Source: Acidobacteriota bacterium
GTDB lineage: Bacteria > Acidobacteriota > UBA6911
DNA length: 38,480 bases
Assembly: GCA_013388445.1 (NCBI GenBank)
Contig: JACADW010000036.1
Span: forward strand, 1 to 38,480
Direction: 5' to 3'
Position numbers and translations under genes: made by a program. Below, one piece after another: positions 16,727 to 25,796 of this stretch. Within the stretch, counting starts at the first letter, position 1, and every line of letters starts with the position of its first letter. Under the pieces are notes generated by a model that searched no databases, was not told the origin of the DNA, and was given only the letters and a program-made list of their open reading frames with translations.

Positions 16727-18562
16727 TCAACCGTCGTGAAAGGAACGTTCAACGGAGAATCCGGCAAAATACTTGAGGTAGACCCTTCGGTGATAGGAGG
16801 GGCCCTCCCGGATCAGGCGATCGAGCTGGTCTCGGTGGCCCAATCTCTGAACCGCCGCCCATTCGCTGAGGCGTTGGGCCCGGCGCTCCCCGTCCCAAAC
16901 GCAGAAGCCGTCCGCCCCGGCCTCGTAGTATTTCTTGGCAAGCTGCGCATATTGGTGCGGCATCTGTGTGCGCGGCATCAGGTCTGGCCAGAGATGCACC
17001 CGGCCGCCGCCGAGTTGCCGCCACTTCCGCAGCAGCCGCAAATCTACATAGGGTGATGGCATGAGATAATCGACCAAGCGCTCGCACAGCCAGGTTTCCA
17101 CGTCGCAGTTGTAGCGGATGGGATCGTAGCTCGCCTTGTCGAGGTCATACTCGTGAGGCTGGCCAAAAAGCGTCACGCCCAGTTCCCTTCCCGGCTTCTC
17201 GTCCAGCAGCTTGCGGACCTCGCGGATGAATTCGGTCACATACGCCGCGCAGTGCTTCTGCCAGCGCACATCCGTTTCGGGCAGTTCACGAGGATCCGTT
17301 CCATATCTTTCCCGGAATGTGCGGATAACCGGCCCTTCGTAGTGGACGAAGGGTACTGCCCGGTTCAGGTGTAGCTGGATCCCGTCGGTGCCGTAAGCGA
17401 GCGTCTCGCGCAGAAGCCTCAACCAGTACTCCCGGACCTCCGGGAATGCCAGGCTCAGGCCGGTCAGAGCAACGCCATCCCGATCGAGCTTCGCAAACTC
17501 GCGGTTCTGCCAATAGTTGCGCGCCCTCGCGATGGGCTCGCGGTTCATTGGATATTGTGCTCCGATCATGCGCAGGCTGGCAAAGATCTTCATGCCATGC
17601 GCATGCGCCAGCCGGGTATAAACCGCCAGGGGGTCCACCCAACTCTCCTGCCAACGGTTGTCTTGGTGCCCGACATCACCGATCCGAGTCCGGTAGACGC
17701 AGCAGTTGCCTCGCAACGCCTCAAATATGAAGAGTTTGATGTCCGATTCCAGGTAGGGAGAAAAATCGTCACGGATCCACTGCTCGTCCGTCGGGTAGAA
17801 AGTACTAGTTCCCCGCGTATGGCCGGTGAAGTTGCCGGTACAGTAAATTACTGCTCCACGCCGTGTCTCATCCGTCGGCTGCAATTCCACCCATCGCCGA
17901 CGCTCGTGCTCGCTCAGAGGCACCAGCTTCACGTAAGCAAGGTTCGAGATGTTCGCCAGCTCCGACCTTCGATATGGTGATCGCGGCTGCCGGAAAATCA
18001 GGGATCGACCCGTCAGGTCCGCAGTTCGCCAATAGGTCTCCTGAATCGCCTTGTAAAGCCACTGTCCCTCCCCAATTTTCGGGCTTCCGTCCTCCAGATT
18101 CGTGCCCCCTTCGGCCGCCACGCTGAAGAAGCCGCCATCACCTGTGAGCTTCGCTTCCAGCTGGCCGTATGGGGACCACTCGTGGTATCTCGCCTTCGTG
18201 TAGTTGATCCCGAGGTAGATCCGATGCGGGCCCTTCACGTCGAGCGGGAGCGTCAGCTCCCCGCATTCCTCTTCGGGGATGGCAGCGGCCATCACGCCCT
18301 TTACACCCTCCACGGTTTCGTAATCGAGCAACTGCCAACGCCCGCTCTCGAAGCTGCGGCTGAGCGCCTCCGCTGGCTGGCATTGGGAAAGGTCCGACCG
18401 AAAAATTGCATTGCCGGACGCCTGGATGACCTCACGCCCTCCGGGGCATGGTTTCGCTCCGGTCCGCGGAACCGCCGCCCGTGACAGCAAGGGCGCGGCG
18501 CTCGATCCGAGTGCCGAGATTCTCGCAAACTGCCGTCGACTCATCTTGACCTGCGTCTCCAT
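16727..18562 (-). CDS. Tat-exported TIM-barrel glycoside-hydrolase-like protein
   Basis: A 611-residue protein. The start is well supported: AGGAGGTGA lies about 8 nt before the ATG. The N-terminus carries a Tat motif (SRRQFARISALGSSAAPLL). Residues about 45-235 look like a beta-sandwich. The rest reads as a TIM barrel of the GH10-like/DUF187 kind: IKLFIFEALRGN, VYTRLAHAHGMKIFASLRM, FPEVREYWLRLLRETLAYG, TDGIQLHLNR, VTEFIREVRKLLDEK, RLVDYLMPSPYV and YEAGADGFCVWDGE. I cannot point to the catalytic acids with confidence, so the activity is open. It is convergent with the lipoprotein at 14563-16503 and divergent from TonB receptor 1. Cleavage of the same glycan is inferred from location. Confidence 0.8.
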   Translation of the reverse strand: METQVKMSRRQFARISALGSSAAPLLSRAAVPRTGAKPCPGGREVIQASGNAIFRSDLSQCQPAEALSRSFESGRWQLLDYETVEGVKGVMAAAIPEEECGELTLPLDVKGPHRIYLGINYTKARYHEWSPYGQLEAKLTGDGGFFSVAAEGGTNLEDGSPKIGEGQWLYKAIQETYWRTADLTGRSLIFRQPRSPYRRSELANISNLAYVKLVPLSEHERRRWVELQPTDETRRGAVIYCTGNFTGHTRGTSTFYPTDEQWIRDDFSPYLESDIKLFIFEALRGNCCVYRTRIGDVGHQDNRWQESWVDPLAVYTRLAHAHGMKIFASLRMIGAQYPMNREPIARARNYWQNREFAKLDRDGVALTGLSLAFPEVREYWLRLLRETLAYGTDGIQLHLNRAVPFVHYEGPVIRTFRERYGTDPRELPETDVRWQKHCAAYVTEFIREVRKLLDEKPGRELGVTLFGQPHEYDLDKASYDPIRYNCDVETWLCERLVDYLMPSPYVDLRLLRKWRQLGGGRVHLWPDLMPRTQMPHQYAQLAKKYYEAGADGFCVWDGERRAQRLSEWAAVQRLGHRDQLDRLIREGPSYHRRVYLKYFAGFSVERSFHDG

Positions 18563-18942
18563 GGAGAATTCACCTCCTCACACTTGGAAGGCCCTCCGGT
18601 AGCATGATTGGCCCGGCATCGAAACGATTCTTGCGTCGGCATGCCTTAGGCCGATCATCCGACTGCGCGCAACCCACCGTATGGGATCACCGCCGGTTTC
18701 TCCCTCGCTGTAGCGGGCAACAAGAGAATATTGCCACCTTGGTAAAATTATCCTTTGCAATTTCCGATATCAAGATTATGGTTAAAAAAAGGCACAAGGG
18801 GCACGAAAATGGATTCCTTTCGCCCGAATCCATGTTCCGAGGAAACGTCAAGGATCGGTTTCCTGTTTATCCGCATCGCGGATGCATCGGCGCGGGAATC
18901 ACAGCAGAATCGAACTTCAAGCAACAAGAAAAGAGGCCAACC
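18563..18942. other. Divergent intergenic region before TonB receptor 1
   Basis: The 380-bp gap holds the ribosome binding site of the minus-strand TIM-barrel gene and, 160 nt before the receptor start, a candidate promoter (18755-18782). The frame of the receptor is open back to 18604, but that stretch does not look like protein and ends in a clean AGAGG plus ATG at 18943, so I treat it as untranslated leader. Confidence 0.5.
18755..18782 (+). promoter_or_regulatory. Candidate promoter of TonB receptor 1
   Basis: TTGCAA (18755-18760) and TATGGT (18777-18782) are separated by 16 nt in the most AT-rich part of the gap. Both boxes deviate from consensus. It would give a leader of about 150 nt. 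Confidence 0.3.
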
Positions 18943-21939
18943 ATGAACGCGAAAAGGATCGGTGTCCTGGCATTGATGTGGGTCGCATCGGTGCTGCTGC
19001 CCGGCGAAACCGGCCTTTGCCAGAGAACTACTGCCAACCTCTATGGCACGGTCATGGATCAGTCGGGCAGCGTTGTTCCGGGCGTGACCGTGGAGCTTGT
19101 CAACGAGGAGACGAACGCCACTATCCGGGCCGTTTCCGACGAGCGAGGTGAGTTCACCGCCACGTTTATCCCGGTAGGCCGCTATACGCTGAAGGCGGAG
19201 GTCAGCGGATTCAAGTCTCACGTGCACAAGGGACTCGAGCTGACGGCAGGCCAGCAGATACGCTACCCCATAACCCTCGAGGTCGGCGGGATTTCAGAGG
19301 TCACGACCGTAACCGCAGAGGCGGCCCTGCTGCAAAACGCCTCGGCGACTCTCAGCGACAACATCACGCGTGCGCAGCTGACGCAGCTCCCGATATCGCG
19401 CCGCGATTTCGCCGCGCTGCTGAGCCTGCAGGCGGGTGTAACCTTCGACAACCAGGGCACCTTTTCCATCAATGGTCTTGCATCGGGCGGGACTTCGGTC
19501 ACAGTCGACGGTGTGGACGCATCCGGCGATCCTGAAACCAAATCGGTCAGCATGTTCCAGGGCCGGAACCAGATCAGCGTCATGAGCCTGGAGGCGATCC
19601 AGGAAGTCACCGTCTCCAAGGGCGTGACTTCGGCTGAGGTCGGCGGCACCTATAGCGGGAACTTCAACCTGATCAGCCGGGGCGGAACCAACGAGTTTCG
19701 CGGCTCCCTGTTCGAGAACTGGCAGAACGACATCCTCAACGCCCGCGACCTGTTTTCAACCAAGCGGCCGATCGTACGCTTCAACCAGTTCGGCGGCTCG
19801 CTCGGCGGTCCCATCGTGAAAAACAGGGCTTTCTTTTTCTTTACCTATGAGGGGTACCGCCAGAGCAATCAGGCCACTCTGTCCGGCCTCGTGCCGACGC
19901 CGGAATTCAAGGCGCAGGCTGCGGCGGCGCTGCCTGCCTACAAGGAGGCTCTCGATTGGTGGCCGAATCCGACCGAAGCCTATTCCCCGGGCACGGTGAG
20001 CGCATTCTACCGGGGCGTCACCTCCAACCGGGCACATGACAATCATACGGTCCTGCGGGGCGACTATCAGATCGACAGCTCCAACCAGCTCGTCGCCCGC
20101 TGGACCCGCGGGCGACCCTTCGCGATGAATCCCCGGCTGCCGGACATTTCCCGCCAGGATTACCTCTACGCTTCGGACGCAGGCGTGCTGACCTGGACGC
20201 ACTCCGCGTCCACCTGGACCAGCGAGACGCGCCTCGGCCTCAATAAGACGGAAACCAACCGCCTGGTCCCGCAGTACACGACCGGAAAGGCAGGGATCGA
20301 GCTGCAGGGTCAATGGAACGCCAACGGCGAAATGCTCCTCCTGAAAGGGCACACCTACACGATGGAGGAGGTCGTTGCCAAGTCCATGGGCCGGCACACG
20401 ATCAAGTACGGCGGCCTGCATGGGGCTGCGGCGCCGGGGCGTTTCGACGAGGAAACACCGATATTCCGCTACCGGAACGCGGCAGACCTGCTGGCGAACA
20501 AGCCCAACCGCGTGCAGTTCACATACGGGGTCCCCCGATACTATGCCCGGTCCTGGAACATCGGGCTGTTTCTCCAGGATGATTTCCGCGTCACACCCCG
20601 GCTCACCATCAACCTCGGGGTGCGGTTCGAATACTACTCGGTCTTCAAGGAAAAAAACGGGAGGCTTTACAACCCGGGCAATCTCGCCAATGCGGTGGCC
20701 ATACCTCCTGTATTCCGACCTGCCGACTCCCTTTACAACGCCGACAAAAACAACATCATGCCTCGCGTCGGGTTCGCGTGGAGCCTGGGCCGGAACTCCA
20801 ACACGGTGATCCGGAGCGGGTTTGGCATGTCCGTAGCCCCGCCGAATCTGCGCGTCTTTTCGTCAATGGCATATATCAGCCCGGAGGTGCCCTTCCGCTT
20901 CCGTTTCTCAGGATCCGACATCACAAGTCTCGGCCTCAAGTACCCGATGACCAACCAACAGGGGCTTCAAGCCATCCAGAGCACGTCGACTCCCAAAGCA
21001 TATGGCGTGTTCATGGAAAACAATCCCAATCCATACGTCCTGCAATGGCTGCTGACCATCCAGCGCCAGCTGACGTCGACCCTCGTCCTCGAAACCGGGT
21101 ACGTAGGCAACAAGGGGCTGAAGATCCTGATGTCGCGCAATTTCAATCTGCCGGACCGGATCACCAACGTCCGACCCTTCCCGACCTCCCTCGAATCGAG
21201 CTACAAGGACGCAACCGATAACAGCTGGTATCACGCCTGGCAGACGTCATTGAGGAAAAAGCTGAGCCGGGACCTGGCCTTCAACATCAACTATACCTGG
21301 AGCCGGGCCATGGCCTATGCCCGTGGAGACTTCTGGCCGGGGAATGATCTGCGCGTCCAGGACGATGACAACATCCGGGCCGACAAGGGTCCCACCCACC
21401 TGGACCGCCCGCACGATTTTCGTTTCGATGCCGTGTACGGCCTCCCCTTCGCCACCCTGCTCAAGGCCGATGGATCGTGGAAGAACGTGATCGGCGGCTG
21501 GCAGCTTGCCGGAATCTTTCGCGCCAGAAGCGGGGATCCGCTGAATGTTCTGCAGACAAACTCCAGGGAACTCCAGCGGCCGGATTACGCCGGCGGCGAT
21601 CCCTACCTTCATCCCTCGGATATCTCGGAACGCTATCTCAACATAGCGGCATTCGCAAAGGTTCCCGTGAGCAGTGTCAGCGGGCAGACCATTCGGCCCG
21701 GAAACGTGGGCCGCAACAGCTTGCGCGGACCCGATTTCTGGACGGTGGACCTGAATCTCGGCAAGACCTTCCTGGTGACGGAACGCGTGAGCCTGCAGGT
21801 TCGCGCGGACATGTTCAATGCGCTGAACCATGCCAACTGGGGCAATCCGAACAGTGACGTCAACAACTCGCTTTTCGGCCGCATCACCAGTACCAGCGCG
21901 GGGCGGTCGATGCAGCTCGCGCTCCGTCTGGCGTTCTGA
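18943..21939 (+). CDS. Oar-type TonB-dependent receptor 1
   Basis: A 998-residue outer-membrane receptor. The start at 18943 has AGAGG 6 nt upstream and yields a signal peptide (IGVLALMWVASVLLPGETGLCQ). Next comes a carboxypeptidase-regulatory-like beta-sandwich (about 28-115; LYGTVMDQSGSVVPGVTVEL, GEFTATFIPVGRYTLKAEV), a plug region (about 120-245; DNITRAQLTQLPISRRDFA, FSINGLASGGTSVTVDGVD, SLEAIQEVTVSKG), and a long barrel ending in MQLALRLAF with terminal Phe. No SusD-like gene is adjacent. Such receptors import large substrates, often oligosaccharides, using TonB/ExbBD energy. It is collinear with TonB receptor 2 (35428-38418). A hairpin just after the stop may end the transcript. Confidence 0.95.
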   Translation: MNAKRIGVLALMWVASVLLPGETGLCQRTTANLYGTVMDQSGSVVPGVTVELVNEETNATIRAVSDERGEFTATFIPVGRYTLKAEVSGFKSHVHKGLELTAGQQIRYPITLEVGGISEVTTVTAEAALLQNASATLSDNITRAQLTQLPISRRDFAALLSLQAGVTFDNQGTFSINGLASGGTSVTVDGVDASGDPETKSVSMFQGRNQISVMSLEAIQEVTVSKGVTSAEVGGTYSGNFNLISRGGTNEFRGSLFENWQNDILNARDLFSTKRPIVRFNQFGGSLGGPIVKNRAFFFFTYEGYRQSNQATLSGLVPTPEFKAQAAAALPAYKEALDWWPNPTEAYSPGTVSAFYRGVTSNRAHDNHTVLRGDYQIDSSNQLVARWTRGRPFAMNPRLPDISRQDYLYASDAGVLTWTHSASTWTSETRLGLNKTETNRLVPQYTTGKAGIELQGQWNANGEMLLLKGHTYTMEEVVAKSMGRHTIKYGGLHGAAAPGRFDEETPIFRYRNAADLLANKPNRVQFTYGVPRYYARSWNIGLFLQDDFRVTPRLTINLGVRFEYYSVFKEKNGRLYNPGNLANAVAIPPVFRPADSLYNADKNNIMPRVGFAWSLGRNSNTVIRSGFGMSVAPPNLRVFSSMAYISPEVPFRFRFSGSDITSLGLKYPMTNQQGLQAIQSTSTPKAYGVFMENNPNPYVLQWLLTIQRQLTSTLVLETGYVGNKGLKILMSRNFNLPDRITNVRPFPTSLESSYKDATDNSWYHAWQTSLRKKLSRDLAFNINYTWSRAMAYARGDFWPGNDLRVQDDDNIRADKGPTHLDRPHDFRFDAVYGLPFATLLKADGSWKNVIGGWQLAGIFRARSGDPLNVLQTNSRELQRPDYAGGDPYLHPSDISERYLNIAAFAKVPVSSVSGQTIRPGNVGRNSLRGPDFWTVDLNLGKTFLVTERVSLQVRADMFNALNHANWGNPNSDVNNSLFGRITSTSAGRSMQLALRLAF

Positions 21940-21957
21940 TCCGGACCGTTCGCGGGG

Positions 21958-21984
21958 GCCTCTGGGGAATGCGACCCCGGAGGC
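21958..21984 (+). terminator. Hairpin after TonB receptor 1
   Basis: GCCTC-T-GGGG (21958-21967) pairs with CCCC-G-GAGGC (21975-21984) around a 7-nt loop, with one internal T/G mismatch, 18 nt past the stop codon. No T-run follows, so it is a weak intrinsic terminator or a 3'-end stabiliser. Confidence 0.45.
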
Positions 21985-22263
21985 TGGGAATGCCTGGGTT
22001 CTCAATACGACAGGTGAGGTGACGGCACGGACCAGACGTCCAATGATTCCGACGTCTCCATCACAGCCGGCGCGGTGTCGCGGGGAATTCTCCGGGCCGC
22101 GAGATCCCTGAGCCTCCGTCTATAGAGCGTTGATGAGAACTCGAGGCAGCAGAGGTTCCGCAGCGACACCTGCGACTGGTTAACCGAGGTCATGAAGCCG
22201 GCTGCCCTTGTTGGAGCGCGCACCTGCGCCTCCCAGACTGCAGGCGTACCCGGCGACGGCAGC

Positions 22264-22392
22264 TCAACGGCCGATTTCGATCGTCATCCAGGAGATCATC
22301 GAGCCGGGAGCCGCAATCCCGAGCGACGATCCTTGCGCCGAGGCTCCGCCGGCTGCGAGGATCTCCCGGCGCGCATTGAAGGATTCACGCAC
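22264..22392 (-). pseudogene. Possible Tat-signal remnant
   Basis: A GTG-started 42-residue frame on the minus strand reads VRESFNARREILAAGGAS and continues with a small-residue-rich stretch ending SLGIAAPGSM, like the start of a twin-arginine-exported enzyme. It then stops after 11 more residues. GAGG lies about 10 nt upstream of the GTG. It looks like the 5' end of a lost gene rather than a functional peptide, but chance cannot be excluded. Confidence 0.3.
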
Positions 22393-22421
22393 ATTAGCTC
22401 GACCTCAGGAGGAGACCACGG

Positions 22422-23258
22422 ATGAAACAGGCAAGCAGATGGCTGCTTCTCACGACAATATCCGTAATCCTGCCGGCAGCCGGAGCGGCTCAAGAGCCCT
22501 CGTCCGCCGGGAACGCAGCTGCACGGATAAAGATCCGCGAATTGAGACGCTTTCCGGCTGCCGAGGCAACCCAGGGTGTAGCCGTAGACGGCAGGCATTT
22601 TTACGCCGTGGGGAACCACTCGATCGGCAAGTACGACAAGAAGAACGGCAAGAGGACAGCCGGCTGGGAATGTCCGGAAGGGCGGCCCTTGATTCACCTC
22701 AACAGCGGCGTGGTTCACGAGGGAAAGCTCTATTGCGCTCACTCCAACTACCCCGGTGTCCCCATGACCAGCTCCATCGAAATCTGGGACACGGAATCCA
22801 TGCGGCATATCGACCATCGCAGCTTCGGCATCTATGTCGGATCCGCCACCTGGGTGGATTTCCACAAGGGCTTCTGGTATGTGGCGTTTGCCCACTACGC
22901 CAACCGGGCCGCAGAGCCCAACCGGGACCCCCGCTGGACCACGATCCTGCAGTTCGACCGGGCCTGGAACCGCCTTCAGGGCTGGGTTTTCCCCGGGGCC
23001 CTGCTTGAACGATTCGCCCCGAGCAGCAACTCCGGCGGGGTATTCACGGGGGAAGGACTTCTCTATTGCACAGGGCACGATGCGCCGGAGATCTACGTGA
23101 TGAAGTTCCCGGAGGGCGGTTCCACGCTCGAGTGGGTCGAAACGCTCGGTTTCGCAAGTCCCGGCCAGGGCATCGCCCTGGACCCGTACGAGCCGGGACT
23201 TCTCTACTCGATCCACAAGGCGAATCGTGAAGTCATCGTCTCGCAGATATCTCCTTGA
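22422..23258 (+). CDS. Secreted beta-propeller-like protein of unknown function
   Basis: A 278-residue protein with a Sec signal (ASRWLLLTTISVILPAAGAAQ) and a strong ribosome binding site (AGGAGGAG, 8 nt before the ATG). The mature part has repeated short beta-strand blocks typical of a propeller: TQGVAVDGRHFYAVGNHSIG, HLNSGVVHEGKLYCAHSNYP, SIEIWDTESMRHIDHRSFG, FWYVAFAHYANRA, GGVFTGEGLLYCTGHDAPE and GQGIALDPYEPGLLYSIHK. I recognise it as a recurrent uncharacterised secreted family; similar proteins may carry the database label cycloisomerase, but nothing visible here supports that reaction. It sits between TonB receptor 1 and the broken LamG gene, so a role in handling the same substrate is a guess. 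Confidence 0.75.
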   Translation: MKQASRWLLLTTISVILPAAGAAQEPSSAGNAAARIKIRELRRFPAAEATQGVAVDGRHFYAVGNHSIGKYDKKNGKRTAGWECPEGRPLIHLNSGVVHEGKLYCAHSNYPGVPMTSSIEIWDTESMRHIDHRSFGIYVGSATWVDFHKGFWYVAFAHYANRAAEPNRDPRWTTILQFDRAWNRLQGWVFPGALLERFAPSSNSGGVFTGEGLLYCTGHDAPEIYVMKFPEGGSTLEWVETLGFASPGQGIALDPYEPGLLYSIHKANREVIVSQISP

Positions 23259-23585
23259 TCGCATCCCTCAGGATCGAATGCATTCGCGAAATCCACCAGT
23301 CCGATCGCCCCTCCGCTGTTCCCGCGGCGCCGCAATCTGTGAGTCGTGTGCCCGTGTCTTTCAGACATGCGAACGGGGTCGTACCCGCCTTCGGGGACCT
23401 TCGGCCATGAGTGGTGTATCGAAAAGGGCTCAAAGCCCTCCGGAGCAAGCGTGGAGTTATTGCGAAAGAGACCGCCGTCGAGCCGGCACTGATCACCGCC
23501 GCGCAACCCGGGATCGCAGCGGACAGCTCCGGTGCGATGGAACGGAACGTCACGGAGTCCAACGACTCAAGCAAGCGAGGATGCC
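23259..23585. other. 327-bp gap without a recognisable gene
   Basis: No gene, promoter or terminator could be supported. A perfect 12-bp palindrome, CGAATGCATTCG, lies at 23275-23286, shortly after the upstream stop codon. GAGG just before 23586 serves the next gene. Confidence 0.4.
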
Positions 23586-25491
23586 GTGAACCTGCGATGG
23601 ATACCACCGGCGCTTCTCCTGGCTGCCGTCCCTGCGTTTTTTGCCCGGGGGCATGATGCTGCAAAAGAAACGGTTGCTCTCTGGCTCTTCGACGAGCCGG
23701 CTGGGTTATACCCGAGCTGCGCCCTGGACGACTCCTCGGAAAACGACATGGTGCTCGTGCTGGGACGCGGCGGCCGGATCGTCCCCGGGAAGTTCGGCCG
23801 GGCCCTGGAGCCCATGGAGCCCGAACCGATCCGTTTCCCGCACGGCCCGACCGAATTCGGCTTAAAGGCAGTCCCGATCCCGCCTGGGAGAACCGTCGAG
23901 CCGATGACCTGGATGAACGCGCATTTCTGCGCGCTGATGACACGCGGCGAATCCCACCTGCGCAGGTGGGTCGGATTCGCGAACCCAACGGAGACAGAGC
24001 TCAATCTGGGCGCGTTCGACTGGACCCTGGAATTCTGGTACCTGCCTTCGGAGAATGCGCCTTCGGAGGGGGTGGTTCTCGAGATCGGCTCGGGCCCGCG
24101 GGGCGAAAATGATCTTGTCACTCGACTTTCACTGCTGCCGGCGCGCGGCCTTTTTCGACTCCAAAACGGCGGCGGCCAAACCTTCTGGGACATCGCCTCC
24201 GATCCGCAGGCCCTGAACCGGGGGCCGGCGGAATGGCATCACCTGGCCTTCGTGTATTCGTCCGGCGAGCGGATGTTGCGCCATTACGTCGACGGCAGGA
24301 TGCGATCCCGGGTGACGGGCGTCGCGCTGCGGTCCCTGCCCTCGGGGGAGGAGGCTTATCTCAGCATCGGACGCGATGACCTGTGGCGGAATCCCCTTCC
24401 CGGCAACATCGACGAATTGCGCATCTCGACCGGCATGGTATACCGCGCCGACTTTTCCCCTCCCGCCAGCTTCTCTCCTTATGCATCGTCCGGCGGTATG
24501 AGAACCGGGCTGGTTGAAGGTCCCGCGCTAATCTTCGGGGAATCCGCCGCCGAAAGTCCCGTCCCCCTGGGAAGCCGCCGGCATCTCTTCATCGACGACG
24601 CGCTCATAGCGGAGATGCGGGGCATATCCTTCGCGGCCCACCCGCCGCGCCGCGCGGACCAAGCGGCTGCGCGGCATCCAGCCCTGGTATCTGGACAATG
24701 GCCCCCTGACTCCGGCTGGACCCGGCCTGGAATACCCGAACGCCTTCGCGCCCGACCCGTCCCTGGATCCCGTGGGCACCGACATATACGTAACAAAGGC
24801 GGTGAAGTATCCCTGGGCCCCGGACGTCTATCTGGCGTTTCCCATCGTCTATCTCCACTACGAGAACGACGGCCCGGAGGCAAGGCTGGCCCTGGGCGAC
24901 AAGGAGCGCGGCCGCGGCTCGGGACCCGTGGAGACCCAGCTCGCCGTCAGCCGCGACGGCTTGACCTGGCGGCGCTATCCGCGCCCGGCCTACGTGGCCA
25001 TCGGCCGGCACGACGGCGTGGATGTTCACCAGGCCTATATCGCCCAAGGCCTCGTGCGCAGGGGGGAGGAAATCTGGCAATACTATTACGGCCTCCAGGA
25101 ATACCATTCGCCCCGGCGGAAGGACGAGGAGAACCGCGCGGTCTTCCGGCTGGTGCAGAGGCTGGACGGATTCGTGTCTGCGGATGCTCCCTACGACCGC
25201 GAGGGTCTGCTCGTCACCAAGCCGTTCCGATTCGAAGGCAACCGCCTGATCCTGAACATCGATACCGGGGCGGCGGGGTATGCGCAGGCCGGATTCCTGG
25301 ACGAAGCGGGGCGCCCCGTTCAGGGCTTTTCGGTGGACGACTGCGTCTATATCAACGGAAACTTCATCGAGACCGAAGCGGAGTGGCTCGGAAAAGGCCC
25401 GGACGTCTCCTCCCTGGCCGGCAGGACGGTCCGCCTGGTATTCCGCATGCGCGGTGCGAGCCTGTACGCCATGCAGTTCACAAAACGGTGA
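23586..25491 (+). pseudogene. LamG plus beta-propeller protein broken by an internal deletion
   Basis: This is a paralogue of 8274-10715. The GTG at 23586 (GAGG upstream) gives a signal (LRWIPPALLLAAVPAFFARG), then the LamG domain (DWTLEFWYLP, HYVDGRM, GNIDELRIS) and the start of the propeller (HLFIDDALIAEMRGISF). At about 24654-24661 the sequence jumps: the text equivalent to paralogue positions about 9340-9885 is missing and the frame shifts. From 24661 another frame resumes exact collinearity (KRLRGIQPWYLDNGPL, VGTDIYVTKAVKYPWAP) and ends at 25491 with YAMQFTKR, like the paralogue. The net loss is 545 bp, not a multiple of three. Both flanks are otherwise well conserved, so the event is recent or an assembly error. 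Confidence 0.85.
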
Positions 25492-25796
25492 GAGCGGAGG
25501 AGCCTGCCAACCGCGAGCCGATGACTGCACCGGCGGTCCGCCGCGGAGGATTTGCTGGCCTCATAATCTAGAAGTTATTTCCGATTCTGGAAAATGATGT
25601 TATGTTCGGACCGGAATCTTCGATTCCTGTCGCAGCCGGAGGCAGGAGAGTTCCCGGGCAGATGAGGGTGAGAGGCCTTGGATTGAAAACGCCGGTGCCT
25701 GTTCCGAAGAGGCGCCGGCGGATCAGATGCGGACCGCGGCCGCCCGCGCTTGAAGCATGAGGCCGCCGCATCCTGGCGCCGGTGAAAGGAAAGACG
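25492..25796. other. 305-bp gap before the symporter, with possible operator
   Basis: It contains an AT-rich stretch (about 25560-25610) with the inverted repeat TTTCC-GATTCT-GGAAA at 25578-25593. No gene is supported. A confident promoter could not be chosen. Confidence 0.4.
25578..25593. promoter_or_regulatory. Inverted repeat, candidate operator
   Basis: TTTCC and GGAAA are separated by 6 nt, located about 200 nt before the symporter start. The arms recall the TGGAAA/TTTCCA half-sites of E. coli IclR, but arm order and spacing differ. It is an operator candidate only. Confidence 0.25.

Larger units (their letters stand above)
21940..22421. other. 482-bp gap after TonB receptor 1
   Basis: It contains the hairpin at 21958-21984 and, on the minus strand, a short reading frame resembling an orphan Tat signal (22264-22392). 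The last 20 nt carry AGGAGGAG, the ribosome binding site of the next gene. Nothing else is recognisable. Confidence 0.45.

Noticed and set aside
18604-18942. N-terminal extension of TonB receptor 1
   Set aside because: The frame is open but the translation shows no signal or domain, whereas a ribosome binding site and signal peptide begin exactly at 18943.
23204-23506. Minus-strand frame with protein-like text (FSIHHSWPKVPEGGYDPV)
   Set aside because: It overlaps the end of the propeller gene, has no ribosome binding site and matches no family I recognise; chance is the simpler explanation.
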